64,000 nt of DNA from positions 4,774,001 to 4,838,000 of the forward strand of contig NZ_CP123228.1 in the NCBI RefSeq assembly GCF_029855045.1, read 5' to 3'. This DNA comes from Piscinibacter sp. XHJ-5 (GTDB lineage Bacteria; Pseudomonadota; Gammaproteobacteria; Burkholderiales; Burkholderiaceae_C). The translations under genes were made by a program, and so were the position numbers. Shown here piece by piece: positions 1-9,118 of the stretch. The stretch's first letter is position 1. Every line of letters begins with the position of its first letter. The notes under the pieces are model-generated. The model did no database searches. It was given only the letters and a program-made list of their open reading frames with translations, and was not told the origin of the DNA.

Positions 1-1
1 C

Positions 2-766
2 GAGTCTGCGCTCGAGCGACTCGAGCTCGTGACGCCCGACGCGGTGCTGCTCGATGCGCTGATGCCGGGGCTGGATGGCTTCGAAACCTGCAGGCGGCTG
101 AAGTCGAACCCGGCCTGGTCGCACATTCCGGTGATCTTCATGACCGGACTGTCGGAGACGGATCACATCGTCAAGGCTTTCGGTGCCGGCGGGGTCGACT
201 ACGTCGTCAAGCCGGTGCGCACGCCCGAGGTCCTGGCGCGCCTGGCGGCCCACGTTCGCAACGCGCGTGCCGCCCGCATGGCGCGCGACGCCATCGACAT
301 CGGCGGGCACGGCGTGCTGATGGTCGATGCGCACCGTCGCATCGCTTGGCGATCGCCGCGCGCTGCGGCGATGGTCGGCGAGTTCTTCGGCGGCGACGAC
401 TCCGCCTGTGCCGAGTGGCTGGACAAGAGCGTGGCTGCGGGCGGTGAGCTGCACACGTTCACCCGCGGCGGGCACACGATCAGCGCACGACAGCTCGGCG
501 CCGCGGGCCTCGGCGAGACGATGTGGCTGCTCGGTATGCGCGGTGACGACGCGCCGAGCGCGTCGCGCTTGGCGACGGCATTGCTCACGCCGCGCGAGAC
601 CGAAGTCCTGTCGTGGATCGCGAAGGGCAAGACCAACCGTGACGTCGGCGATATTCTCGGCATGAGCCCCCGCACGGTGAACAAGCACCTCGAACACGTG
701 TTCGAAAAACTCGGCGTGGAGACGCGTGCGGCGGCCGCGGCGTTGGCGAGTCGCGAGTTGGGATGA
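2..766 (+). CDS. LuxR-type response regulator, N-terminus cut by window edge
   Basis: This is a cytoplasmic two-component response regulator that lacks its first residues because the reading frame is open to the window edge. The receiver (REC) domain shows the phospho-acceptor context LLDALMPGLDGFE, the T/S-loop IFMTG and the conserved lysine in VVKPV. A PAS-like stretch follows (GVLMVDAHRRIAWRSP), then a C-terminal LuxR/GerE helix-turn-helix (LTPRETEVLSWIAKGKTN through KHLEHVFEKLGV). A GTG at 29 lies inside the REC domain and is not a credible start. The cognate kinase is presumably upstream, outside the window. The target genes are unknown. Confidence 0.9.
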   Translation, partial: ESALERLELVTPDAVLLDALMPGLDGFETCRRLKSNPAWSHIPVIFMTGLSETDHIVKAFGAGGVDYVVKPVRTPEVLARLAAHVRNARAARMARDAIDIGGHGVLMVDAHRRIAWRSPRAAAMVGEFFGGDDSACAEWLDKSVAAGGELHTFTRGGHTISARQLGAAGLGETMWLLGMRGDDAPSASRLATALLTPRETEVLSWIAKGKTNRDVGDILGMSPRTVNKHLEHVFEKLGVETRAAAAALASRELG

Positions 767-1151
767 CCTCGTGGGTACGCTGGCGCTCGACCGGGGATGC
801 TCTGAACGCGGCAGTTCGATCGACTTGATGAGTCTTCCGGCGCTAACGCGACATGTTCGACCCGCGGAGTGAAGCCTGACGGCGAGCTCGTCGCCGCCGC
901 ACCACTGGAGTTGCGCGCAGCGGTGAGCTACGGCCGTTGGCCCTCCGGCTGATCGACGGTGCGTCGCGTCGATCGGAGACGCCTCCAGCGACCCCGCGAC
1001 CACTCGATTGCGCTTCCCGGATCGCCCGGCCGCCCAACTCCGAGCGGTGCAGTTCTGAGCGGGGCCAGCCGCCATCCTTCGAACTGGGGAGGACCCCATC
1101 GTTCAAGGCAGCGATTGAAAGGGCTGGAGTGCTGGCGTACGCTCTCGATCG
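767..1151. other. Spacer with no recognisable gene
   Basis: This spacer has only overlapping low-complexity reading frames on both strands. None carries a motif or a convincing ribosome binding site. Confidence 0.5.
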
Positions 1152-2054
1152 ATGCGCGGAAGGCGCGCAATGGAGCGGCCAATGTGTCAGCGCGCAGCCG
1201 TGGGGCCACTGGGTGTGTCCGAACCCATCGACCGTCTGCACCACGAGGACCGTGTGCCGGAGGACCACGCGTGCGGCCCGCGCTGCGTGGGGCGCGTGCC
1301 GGGACCAATCGGCCATCAGGCGCTCATGGCGCCGGGATCCCGCGGCGACTGGTCCGTCGAATACGACCCGACCCCGAGTGAGGATCAGGTTGACCGTTTC
1401 ATTGGTCGTGCGTTTCGACGACGATCCGACGTACGGAGGTATCTCGCCACGGAACGCGGAGGGCCAATCGATTCTCAGCACCTGAACTGGATACCCGAAG
1501 TTTTCGTAGCAATGCAGCACATTGCGACCGGAGATAGCTTCACGCTCGAAAAGCACTATCGTGGGGCGCATTTCGAACAATCCTACACGCCCTCTAGGTA
1601 CCGCTCCGCGGCAACGGAGCACTACTCGGCGGAGGAAAACATGGCGATATCGATCGTCTTCGACTTCAGTTATCGCTTCGAAACAATGCAGCGTAGCGTC
1701 GGGATGGCCGGCTATTTGTCGAGTTTTTCGAGTGAAGATCTTGCAACGAATAGAACAGGGATAGAGATTGCAATTCGATTTTGGCGTTTGCTGGTGCGTG
1801 AGGGAAGAGATGTGTCTCATTCCGCCGATACGCTTGCCGCAGAGAATCCCGAGCATCTTCATGGGGCTGCAAGAACCGTTCTGCGAGAGCTTCGGCCGCT
1901 TTCAACAATTGGAGTACTCGACGAGTGGGCAGGAGAACTTGTCCGGGGAACAATATTAGGGAGAAGTAGCGTACGGCCGTTCGGGATAGAAAATCCCCCT
2001 CACTTTCTTCTCACGAACCCCGAGCCTCCGCGCGTCGGCGCCACTCGGCAGTAG
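1152..2054 (+). CDS. Hypothetical protein with DUF4056-like C-terminal region
   Basis: The function is unknown. The C-terminal two thirds have features I associate with DUF4056-type proteins: a G-x-ID-x-x-H segment (GGPIDSQHLNWIPEV), then IVFDFSYRFETM, then YLSSFSSEDLATNRTGIEIA, where 'FS-x-EDL-x-x-N-x-x-G' is the most telling part. The N-terminal 60 residues are arginine-rich and look non-coding, so the true start may be the ATG at 1326 or later. No clear ribosome binding site was seen at either candidate. From about 1500 onward the DNA is visibly more AT-rich than its surroundings, which suits a transferred or decaying gene. The family assignment rests on pattern memory only. Confidence 0.4.
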   Translation: MRGRRAMERPMCQRAAVGPLGVSEPIDRLHHEDRVPEDHACGPRCVGRVPGPIGHQALMAPGSRGDWSVEYDPTPSEDQVDRFIGRAFRRRSDVRRYLATERGGPIDSQHLNWIPEVFVAMQHIATGDSFTLEKHYRGAHFEQSYTPSRYRSAATEHYSAEENMAISIVFDFSYRFETMQRSVGMAGYLSSFSSEDLATNRTGIEIAIRFWRLLVREGRDVSHSADTLAAENPEHLHGAARTVLRELRPLSTIGVLDEWAGELVRGTILGRSSVRPFGIENPPHFLLTNPEPPRVGATRQ

Positions 2055-2516
2055 GGAAACTACACCGATATCCGAGTACCCGGGGTCGACAGTGGCTTGT
2101 TCCAGAGTCTTCGGCTCTGGGAAAGCGGTCGATTGTGGACCCGCTTGGCCGGGACTGAAGGTCTCTCATCGAGTTGAGGGCCACGCAGGATGCGCCTGCA
2201 GGCCAATGGCGGCATCTGGGTGCGATCAACCAGCCGATGCTGCCATCAGTTCCCCCGCGAGGGTCAGCTTCCAGGAGTGGGGGTGGACTCACCGTCCCGG
2301 CCAAGACCAGCCGTTCATGGCCGACTCCTCGCTGGCATCGCGGCCGGATGCCGAGGCGCAGGCGCGCAGGGTGGCGCGATCGAACGCCTTCGTGTGAGCT
2401 GCGCGATTGCCGCGCGGGCTCTGGCCAGGCCGGCCTCTCCAGGCCGTGACGATGCACCAAGGCCCATGCCGCTGTGCAGCGAACCGCGCTGGCTCTCTTG
2501 CAGCACACTCCATGCG
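2055..2516. other. Spacer with no recognisable gene
   Basis: Several frames stay open here, but none gives a protein-like sequence. The YdeI-like gene begins at its right edge. Confidence 0.5.
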
Positions 2517-3134
2517 ATGCCCGCCGCAAAATCCGCCACCCGACTCGACTCCTCGCCGGTCTTGTTCAAGAGCGCCAAGGCTTTCGAGACCTGGCTGACG
2601 AAGAACCACGCCACCTCCGACGGCCTCTGGCTCAAGATCGCCAAGCGGGGCGCCGATGAACCCAGCGTCACCTACCGCGATGCGGTGGAGGTCGCGCTCT
2701 GTTGGGGCTGGATCGACGGCCAGAAGAAGGGCCTTGACGACCAGCACTTTCTCCAGCGCTTCACGCCGCGGCGCGCGCGCAGCATTTGGTCGAAGATCAA
2801 CGTCGACAAGGTCGCGGCGCTCATCGGGGCGGGCCGCATGCAAGCGCCGGGCTACGCGCAGATCGAGGCCGCCAAGGCCGACGGACGCTGGGCGCAGGCC
2901 TACGACGGAGCGCGCACGTCCGCGGTGCCGGAGGACCTGTTGGCGGCGCTGGAAGCCGAGCCGAGGGCCAAGGCCTTCTTTGCAACGATCAACGCGGCCA
3001 ATCGCTACGCGGTACTGTGGCGCATACAGACGGCCGTGAAGGCCGAGACGCGCGCCAGGCGCATCGCCCAGCTGGTGGAGATGCTCGCGCGCGGTGAGAC
3101 CATCCACATCTTCAAGCCCAGTGCCAAGGCATGA
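2517..3134 (+). CDS. YdeI/OmpD-associated family protein
   Basis: This is a 205-residue protein of the YdeI/OmdA-like family, often annotated as bacteriocin-protection or OmpD-associated, whose biochemical role is unclear. The typical opening FKSAKAFETWLTKNH, then DGLWLKIAKRG, the core ALCWGWIDGQKKGLD, FTPRRARSIWSKINVDKV and the C-terminal AKRAIARIxxxVEMLARGE-like helix are all present. The family is normally about 190-200 residues, so the ATG at 2517 (MPAAKSAT) is preferred over the longer open frame upstream, which reads as non-coding. It stands alone, with long gene-poor spacers on both sides. Confidence 0.85.
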   Translation: MPAAKSATRLDSSPVLFKSAKAFETWLTKNHATSDGLWLKIAKRGADEPSVTYRDAVEVALCWGWIDGQKKGLDDQHFLQRFTPRRARSIWSKINVDKVAALIGAGRMQAPGYAQIEAAKADGRWAQAYDGARTSAVPEDLLAALEAEPRAKAFFATINAANRYAVLWRIQTAVKAETRARRIAQLVEMLARGETIHIFKPSAKA

Positions 3135-3339
3135 CCGCGAGGTTTACGCGTGGTCTCCTGGGCCACACCTCTTGAAGCGCGGCCACGAGGCTTCACCGGA
3201 TGCCACCGACGGCCTCGGCACTTCCTTCGGCACCAACTTTCAGGTCGCGACGAATGTCGAACATGGGCTCGAGGGACTCGAGAGCCTGACTGCGCGCCAG
3301 CGGCCAGTTCCTGCCATTCGTGGCTGACAGCTCAGGTGC

Positions 3340-3619
3340 TCAAGAACCCCGCGCGCCGGGGAATGCGCCGGTGGATTTGCGCCAGACCAGCGTGAAGTTG
3401 TTTGCCGGCATCGGTACGGCCTCCTCCAGCGCAAGGCCTTCATTGCCCGCGACTTCCGCCACCGTGTCGATGTCGCGCACGCCCCAGAGCGGATTCCTTG
3501 CGCGCAGGCTCAACGTCGAACGCTTCATTGCTCTGCGACGTGTGCGCGCCGCCGCGCATGTACGGGCCGTAGGTCACAAGCACGCCGCCGGCGGGCACGA
3601 TCGTGCCGGCGCCCGCCAT
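3340..3619 (-). pseudogene. DUF938 SAM-dependent methyltransferase relic
   Basis: Only the C-terminal third of a DUF938 class I methyltransferase remains. One frame reads [17 protein letters not shown] then [10 protein letters not shown]. The next frame continues [17 protein letters not shown] and ends [19 protein letters not shown]. The two join at about 3513 if one inserted T is removed (GACGTTGAGC from GACGTGAGC). The SAM-binding N-terminal domain is missing upstream. It is therefore both truncated and frameshifted, and it is the only recognisable coding trace in a 1.1 kb spacer. The family is called from the recognisable C-terminal pattern. Confidence 0.75.
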
Positions 3620-4275
3620 CGTTCGCCCTCTCCGCTTTCCTGAGCAGTACCTGGGTGGGTTTCGTTTCAGAGGGCACCGCGGTGCCGGTCGCGCTGATAC
3701 CTGCGGCGTGCTGATCACCGGATGCGCCCTGGTCGCACTGCTGGCGGTTCAACGCTATGGCAGCGAAGGACGCCCATCGGTTGCCGCATCCGTGAAGGAC
3801 CTGGCATGAGAGTCACAGGTCGATCGAACTTCAAGTTCCCGCTGCTTCGTGAAATGGGGTCGATGGACATGGCGCGCTCCGTCAGGTTGATCTCGGGATG
3901 CTGCGCCGCTCTTCGAGCGCGCATCGACACGATGGAGGACTTGCCGGTGGCTGTCCTGAAAGGCGGCCGAAATCGCGACGAACTTTTCCGAAGCGACAGC
4001 GGAGTCAGCAATAGGCTCGACTCAAGAGGTCGGGCGCGATGTCACGTTGCGAGGCGCTGGCCACAGTGAGTGCCTTCAGGCAGTGGGCGCACGGTCGCGC
4101 CACCAGCGAGTTCGTCTATGCGTCGGTTGAGCTGGTCGAAGGCAGGTTCGCTCGGCAAGCCCGCCATTAGGCGCGCGCGGTGCGCGCCGATTGGACCGCC
4201 CCGAGGTATACAGTAGGAGTGTCGGCCCATCACTTCTGAGTTCGCCGCCGGGCCGGAGGGATTGGAGGTCCGGAC
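3620..4275. other. Spacer with no recognisable gene
   Basis: Short overlapping frames exist on both strands but none has a recognisable motif. The last 80 bases presumably hold the promoter of the regulator that starts at 4276. Confidence 0.5.
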
Positions 4276-5574
4276 GTGGAAACCGACAGCAGACTTATCG
4301 TTGCGTTGCCCGGATTCGTCGTCGATGCGGAGCAGCACGAATTGCGCACAAGTAGCGGCACGCGCGTGCCACTGCGGCCGCAGGCCTTTGCGGTGTTGGA
4401 GTGTCTAGCCCGTCGCGCCGGTCAGCTCGTCAGTAAGGATGAGTTGATTCACGAAGCGTGGCCGGGTCTTGTTGTCACCGACGACAGCCTCGTGCAATGC
4501 ATCAAGCTGATCCGCCGTGCAATCGCAGATGACGAGCGGCGCGTGCTGCAGACCGAGCCCAAGCGTGGTTATCGTCTCCTCGTCACTGCGGAGACGGAAG
4601 ACGAAGGCGCATCGCCGGCCCGATTCCACCAAGACATCCGCTTCGCCACCTCGGCAGACGGAGTGCGCATCGCGTACGCCGTGACCGGCGACTCAGGGCC
4701 ACCGCTGGTGCGTGCGACGCACTGGATGACGCATCTCGAATGGGAGCGGCACAACCCGGTGTACGGCCCAACCATCCACCGCCTGTCGCAACACCACCGA
4801 TTGCTTCGCTACGATGGTCGTGGCTCTGGCCTGTCCGATCGAGACATTCCGCTGGGAACACTCGATGAAGCGGTCGAGGATCTCGCCGCTGTCGTTGATG
4901 CGGCCGGGTGGGACCAGTTTGCGTTGCTGGGACGCTCGCAAGGCAGCGCGATCTCGATCCGATACGCGGCGAGAAACCCGGAGCGGGTAACCAGCCTTGT
5001 ACTTCTCGGTGGCCTTGTTCGAGGCTGGCTAAGGCGTAGCAAGACACCGCCCGATTCCGACCAGGCCCGCGCCTTCTGGCAACTGGTCGAAAACGGGTGG
5101 GGACAAAACAATGCCGCGTTCCAGCAGCTCATCGTCTCAGAAATGTTCCCAGGCGCCGACTCCGAGCAGCGGCAGGCGTTTCTGACATTGCAGCGAGCGT
5201 CCTGTACGCGACACGACGCCGCGCAGCTCGCTCGCATGGTGGCCGAGTGCGATGTGTCGGACGATCTTGCGCGCGTGCGCTGTCCCACGCTCGTACTGCA
5301 CAGTCCCCACGACCTGTGCGTACCGTTCGAGCAGGGGCGACTGATCGCCTCGTCGATTGCGGGTGCGCGTCTTGAGCCCTTTGACAGCGTTAATCACACG
5401 CCTTTGCCGGGCGAGCCAGCGTTCGAGCAGGTCTATGACTTGATCGACGACTTTCTGCTGCCGCAGGCAGACGTGCTCCACCTGCCCGGATCGGCCGCAC
5501 GCCCGGAACTGCGCGCTGTTCCAGCGAGCACCGTTCCTCGGGTTGGGACTGCGATACGGCGCGGCGACCACTGA
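4276..5574 (+). CDS. Winged-helix DNA-binding domain fused to alpha/beta hydrolase
   Basis: This 432-residue protein has two domains. Residues about 8-105 form an OmpR/PhoB-type winged helix (LRPQAFAVLECLARRAGQLV, ELIHEAWPGLVVTDDSLVQ, LQTEPKRGYRL). Residues about 120-400 form an alpha/beta hydrolase with the nucleophile elbow LLGRSQGSA, acid-region HSPHDLCVPF and a late histidine in VNHTPLPG. There is no membrane segment. The start is GTG, supported by TTGGAGG eight bases upstream. Similar fusions are seen with CadC-like winged helices. A plausible inference is that the hydrolase fold binds or turns over a small effector that controls DNA binding. The target may be the adjacent binding-protein gene. 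Confidence 0.85.
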   Translation: METDSRLIVALPGFVVDAEQHELRTSSGTRVPLRPQAFAVLECLARRAGQLVSKDELIHEAWPGLVVTDDSLVQCIKLIRRAIADDERRVLQTEPKRGYRLLVTAETEDEGASPARFHQDIRFATSADGVRIAYAVTGDSGPPLVRATHWMTHLEWERHNPVYGPTIHRLSQHHRLLRYDGRGSGLSDRDIPLGTLDEAVEDLAAVVDAAGWDQFALLGRSQGSAISIRYAARNPERVTSLVLLGGLVRGWLRRSKTPPDSDQARAFWQLVENGWGQNNAAFQQLIVSEMFPGADSEQRQAFLTLQRASCTRHDAAQLARMVAECDVSDDLARVRCPTLVLHSPHDLCVPFEQGRLIASSIAGARLEPFDSVNHTPLPGEPAFEQVYDLIDDFLLPQADVLHLPGSAARPELRAVPASTVPRVGTAIRRGDH

Positions 5575-5701
5575 TCACGGACACCGAACGACGTGGCCCG
5601 ATCAGAAAAGGTTCGGTGAATTTCGTCGCGGAATCAGGACAGATCGCATTCGACGCCATACCGTGAGTTCTCGTTCGAGGAAACGCTCAAATGGAGGCGC
5701 C

Positions 5702-6835
5702 ATGAACTCGTTCCACAGTACTCTCGGCTCAGCCGTTTGCTTCGCGACACTTGTCGGCCCCGCGCCAGCGCAGGATCTCGTCGTGCGCATCGGGCATGTC
5801 GGCCCGCTCTCCGGCGGCTACGCTGCCTATGGTAAGGATGCCGAGAATGGCGTGCGGATGGCGATCGAGGATCTCAACGCCAAAGGCATGGCGATAGGAG
5901 GCAGGCCGGCGCACTTTGAGCTTGTTTCCGAGGACGACGCGGCCGATCCGAAGCAGGGCACCGCCGTGGCCCAGAAGTTGTGCGACGCCAAGGTGAATGG
6001 CATCGTCGGGCACCTGAACTCGGGGACCACGATCCCGGCCGCGGCGATCTACCATCGATGTGGCGTGCCGCACATCACCATGGGAGCGACGAACCCCAAG
6101 CTGACGCAGGCCGGCTACAAGACGACCTTTCGCATGACACCCAACGACAACACCCTCGGCGCGAGTATTGCGCGCCACGCGGCGCACGCTCTGGGCGTGA
6201 AGACGGTCGCGGTGATTGACGACCGGACAGCCTACGGCCAAGGCGTGACGGAGGTGTTCAAGAAGACGGCGCTTGGCCTGGGCCTAAAGATCGTTGAGGA
6301 GCAGTACACCAACGACAAGGCGAGCGAATTCAATGCGCAACTGACCGCCATCAAGTCGAAGCACCCCGACGCAATATTCTTCGGTGGGCTGTATTCGCAG
6401 GCCGGCCCAATGCTCCGTCAGATGGAGCAACTTGGACTCGTCGACGTCAAGTTCCTCGGCGGGGATGGCATCTGCAATCCGGATCTCGGCAAGCTCTCCG
6501 GCGGCGCGAAGGTCGCCGACAACGTCCTCTGTACGGAAGGTGGCAGGTCGATCCAAAGAATGGCGAGCGGCACCGCATGGAAGGCGCGCTACGACGCCCG
6601 CTTTCCAGGTCAGTACCAGACCCCTTCCCCTTACACCTACGACGCAACCATGGTGCTCGTCGACGCTATGGCGCGCGCCGGTTCGGCCGATCCGCGTGTC
6701 TATGCCACGAAGCTGTTCAGCGCTGACTACGAAGGCGTCACGGGGCGGATCGGCTTCGAGCCCGACGGAGAGATGAAGAACCCGCCGATGACGTTGTACG
6801 TCTACCGTGACGGCAAGAAGACTACGCTCGACTAG
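5702..6835 (+). CDS. Branched-chain amino acid-type ABC substrate-binding protein
   Basis: This is a periplasmic type I binding protein of the LivK/Peripla_BP_6 family, 377 residues. A signal peptide (MNSFHSTLGSAVCFATLVGPAPAQ) precedes VVRIGHVGPLSGGYAAYGKD, the typical first strand and ligand loop. The repeats NGIVGHLNSGTTIPAA, TFRMTPNDNTLGASIA and YGQGVTEVFKK are characteristic. ATG 5702 is chosen because GGAGG sits five bases upstream and the signal peptide starts there. No permease or ATPase gene lies nearby, so it either shares a transporter encoded elsewhere or serves as a sensor. Its ligand is unknown. It follows the winged-helix/hydrolase gene by 127 bases. Confidence 0.9.
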   Translation: MNSFHSTLGSAVCFATLVGPAPAQDLVVRIGHVGPLSGGYAAYGKDAENGVRMAIEDLNAKGMAIGGRPAHFELVSEDDAADPKQGTAVAQKLCDAKVNGIVGHLNSGTTIPAAAIYHRCGVPHITMGATNPKLTQAGYKTTFRMTPNDNTLGASIARHAAHALGVKTVAVIDDRTAYGQGVTEVFKKTALGLGLKIVEEQYTNDKASEFNAQLTAIKSKHPDAIFFGGLYSQAGPMLRQMEQLGLVDVKFLGGDGICNPDLGKLSGGAKVADNVLCTEGGRSIQRMASGTAWKARYDARFPGQYQTPSPYTYDATMVLVDAMARAGSADPRVYATKLFSADYEGVTGRIGFEPDGEMKNPPMTLYVYRDGKKTTLD

Positions 6836-7333
6836 TCGGCGAGATCCCCATTCACAAGAGGCGAGGCCTGGTCAATCGGTGAGTGAGCGCCGCTGTTCAC
6901 CGCGCTGGCTGAGTTTCGATCGGAAGAAGCTGTGTCGAGAAGGTCTTCCTAAGACCTCGACGGTCTGCTTTTGGGATCCCTCCCAGCGGCGTCCAGGGAC
7001 TCCTATGGGTCGTCAGTTCCATGTCGCAAGTTGCGAGAGCGGCCACTGGCGAACCCAATGTCGCGGCGGACATGGTCGTCTTCTGCGCTGCCTTTGAACG
7101 GCCGGTTCGGAGGTGCTTCGGACAGTCGACTTGCGGACCGTTCACCCTCGGGCCAGGAGCTGACAGTCGGCATCGACTGCTTCGCCTGCGGCCCGCCCTC
7201 GATCCCCAGCGTCGCACCGAAAAAGCAGCACCCGCGAAAAGGAGAAAAGGAAACTGCAAGACGATGTCGATTCCCGGCGTCCCCAATCGTCGTTCCCCTG
7301 ACTGGCCGCCCGGCCAGGCTTCGGAAAGGCATC
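6836..7333. other. Spacer with no recognisable gene
   Basis: The 498 bases contain no coding frame that resembles a protein. A GGAAAGG element lies just before the peptidase start at 7334. Confidence 0.5.
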
Positions 7334-8008
7334 ATGAAACTACTCCTCACTTCCGCCGGCATCAGGAACGCGAGCATTCATGACGCGCTGCTCGAACTCC
7401 TGCGCAAACCGATCGCCGACTCCCATGCCCTGTGCATCCCCACCGCCGGATACGGACATCCGCGCGGCACGGCGGGCGGCGCATGGCGTTTCCTTGCCGG
7501 CAAGGAGCCTCGCACGCCGATGTGCGAGCTGGGGTGGAAATCCTTGGGCGTGCTCGAGCTCACCGCGCTGCCCAGCATTGACAAGGAGCGCTGGGAGCCC
7601 TGGGTTCGGCAGGCGGACGTTCTGCTGGTGAATGGCGGTGATGCCGTGTATCTGAGTCACTGGATGCGACAGTCGGCGCTCGTGGACCTCCTGCAGTCGC
7701 TGCCCGAGATGGTCTGGGTGGGCCTCAGCGCGGGGAGCATGGTCATGACCCCCCGGGTCGGAGAGGACTTTGTCGAAACCAAGCCGTCCATTACCGGTGA
7801 CGACATCGCGCTCGGGGTCGTCGACTTCTCGATCTTTCCTCACCTGGATCACCCGGATCTTCCGGAGAACTCGATGGCCGCCGCGGAAAAGTGGGCGGCC
7901 GGCCTCGGATGTCCGGCATACGCCATCGATGACCAGACCGCCATCAAAGTGGTCGATGGCACTGTCGAAGTCGTCTCGGAAGGGTACTGGAAGTTTTTCG
8001 GCCGCTGA
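7334..8008 (+). CDS. Peptidase S51 (dipeptidase E / cyanophycinase-like) family protein
   Basis: This 224-residue cytoplasmic serine peptidase-like protein belongs to family S51, whose fold resembles class I glutamine amidotransferases. The nucleophile elbow is WVGLSAGSM. Further family landmarks are LLTSAGIRN at the N-terminus, VLLVNGGDAVYL, and FSIFPHLDHPDLPENSM, which carries the probable catalytic histidine. The length agrees with dipeptidase E (about 230 residues). ATG 7334 is used because the homologous region starts there. It is monocistronic, with no neighbour suggesting a substrate. Confidence 0.85.
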   Translation: MKLLLTSAGIRNASIHDALLELLRKPIADSHALCIPTAGYGHPRGTAGGAWRFLAGKEPRTPMCELGWKSLGVLELTALPSIDKERWEPWVRQADVLLVNGGDAVYLSHWMRQSALVDLLQSLPEMVWVGLSAGSMVMTPRVGEDFVETKPSITGDDIALGVVDFSIFPHLDHPDLPENSMAAAEKWAAGLGCPAYAIDDQTAIKVVDGTVEVVSEGYWKFFGR

Positions 8009-8300
8009 CGACGAGAGGTTTCAGCCCTCGCCGGATCGAAGGACCGTTGTCCGGCTTGATGGCGACCTCACAGTTGCGGCCAGAAGGGAGGACACCATGG
8101 GACTCCTGACCCAGTCTTGTCTGACGGCAACCCTCCGTCTGCCAGCCGGACAAGCGGACGTACGAGGGAGGGATGTCGATCGGCTGCACTCAGTCTGCTG
8201 CTGTCATCCGCGGGCGGGAGCCGAAAGCAACAACGGGTGGGCAGCTTGCCGATGAACGACGAGCGTCGAACGCGCTTGACGCTGGCGTCGTCGGCGCCGC

Positions 8301-8996
8301 TCAGCGCTGGGGCAGCGATTGGCGGTAAAAGCGCGCCTGCGCGGCCTGCTCCCGCTGGATGCACGGCTTGCTCGCGCCGCAGTCCTTCAGGCGGCGGAAG
8401 TACTCGCTCTTGGCGCGCCCTTGCTGCACCGCGGTGAGCTTGAGCTCGTCGCGGTACGAGCGCCAGAGCGGCGCCAGTGCGAGGTCAGCGGCGGCGAGCT
8501 CGGGGTCTCGGCAGACCAGCTTCTCGTGCGGGAAGCGGGCGTCCTTGCACCAGGAGGCGCGCGGGAAGTCGACCGACGCCGTGGCGGCCGGCGAGGCGGC
8601 GGTGGACCCGCCGCCGGCGTCGCCGCTGGGCGGGGCAGCGGTCCTGCCGGTGGTGTCGGACCTCGCCGCGGCGCCTGTCCCGCCGAGCGCGGGCTGCTCG
8701 TCCAGCATCGCGGCGTATTTCGGCGCGAGCCGAACGCGCGACTCGGCCACTTCCTGCACGCGGCCGTCGCCCCACATGATCACCGGGTTGCCGCGCGCGT
8801 TCACCGACCAGCATCCCTCCATGCGCTCGCCGCTGGCCCGCTTGACTGCCCGCTGGATGCGGCTCTCGGGGGTGCCGCAGGCCTCGGTAAGCAACAAGAT
8901 CTCGCCGCGCGGGACTTGGACGATGGCGAGCGTATCGGCCCACGTGGGGGCGCACAGAAGGACAGCGAGCAGAACGATCCACGGTGCAGACGTCAC
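8301..8996 (-). CDS. Secreted protein with LprI-like C-terminal domain
   Basis: This is a 231-residue exported protein of unknown role. A clear Sec signal peptide (PWIVLLAVLLCAPTWA) is followed by a short conserved region with two cysteines, a low-complexity Ala/Gly/Ser/Thr linker (about residues 105-145), and a cysteine-containing C-terminal domain. In that last domain WCKDARFPHEKLVCRDPELA, LAPLWRSYRDELK and KPCIQREQAAQARFY resemble the lysozyme-inhibitor LprI N-terminal-type domain (DUF1311). The cysteine spacing supports disulfides in the periplasm. There is no operon partner. It is convergent with the upstream peptidase gene. Confidence 0.7.
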   Translation of the reverse strand: MTSAPWIVLLAVLLCAPTWADTLAIVQVPRGEILLLTEACGTPESRIQRAVKRASGERMEGCWSVNARGNPVIMWGDGRVQEVAESRVRLAPKYAAMLDEQPALGGTGAAARSDTTGRTAAPPSGDAGGGSTAASPAATASVDFPRASWCKDARFPHEKLVCRDPELAAADLALAPLWRSYRDELKLTAVQQGRAKSEYFRRLKDCGASKPCIQREQAAQARFYRQSLPQR

Positions 8997-9118
8997 GGCA
9001 TTTCTCCTGGGAGATAAGGGCTGACAGCAAATCGCGCGCCCTGCTGCCCCGCCCCATGCGGCCGTCGAGCGCGCCCAAGCGGCGCGGCCGTGCGGCTGCC
9101 CAAGGCCTGGCCGGTTGG

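Noticed and set aside
843..1862. 339-codon minus-strand frame opposite the DUF4056-like ORF
   Set aside because: No motif is seen, and the plus-strand frame has the better family-like block. Both remain weak.
7021..7333. Plus-strand frames upstream of the S51 peptidase start
   Set aside because: They read as non-coding spacer. The peptidase family begins at MKLLLTSAG (7334).
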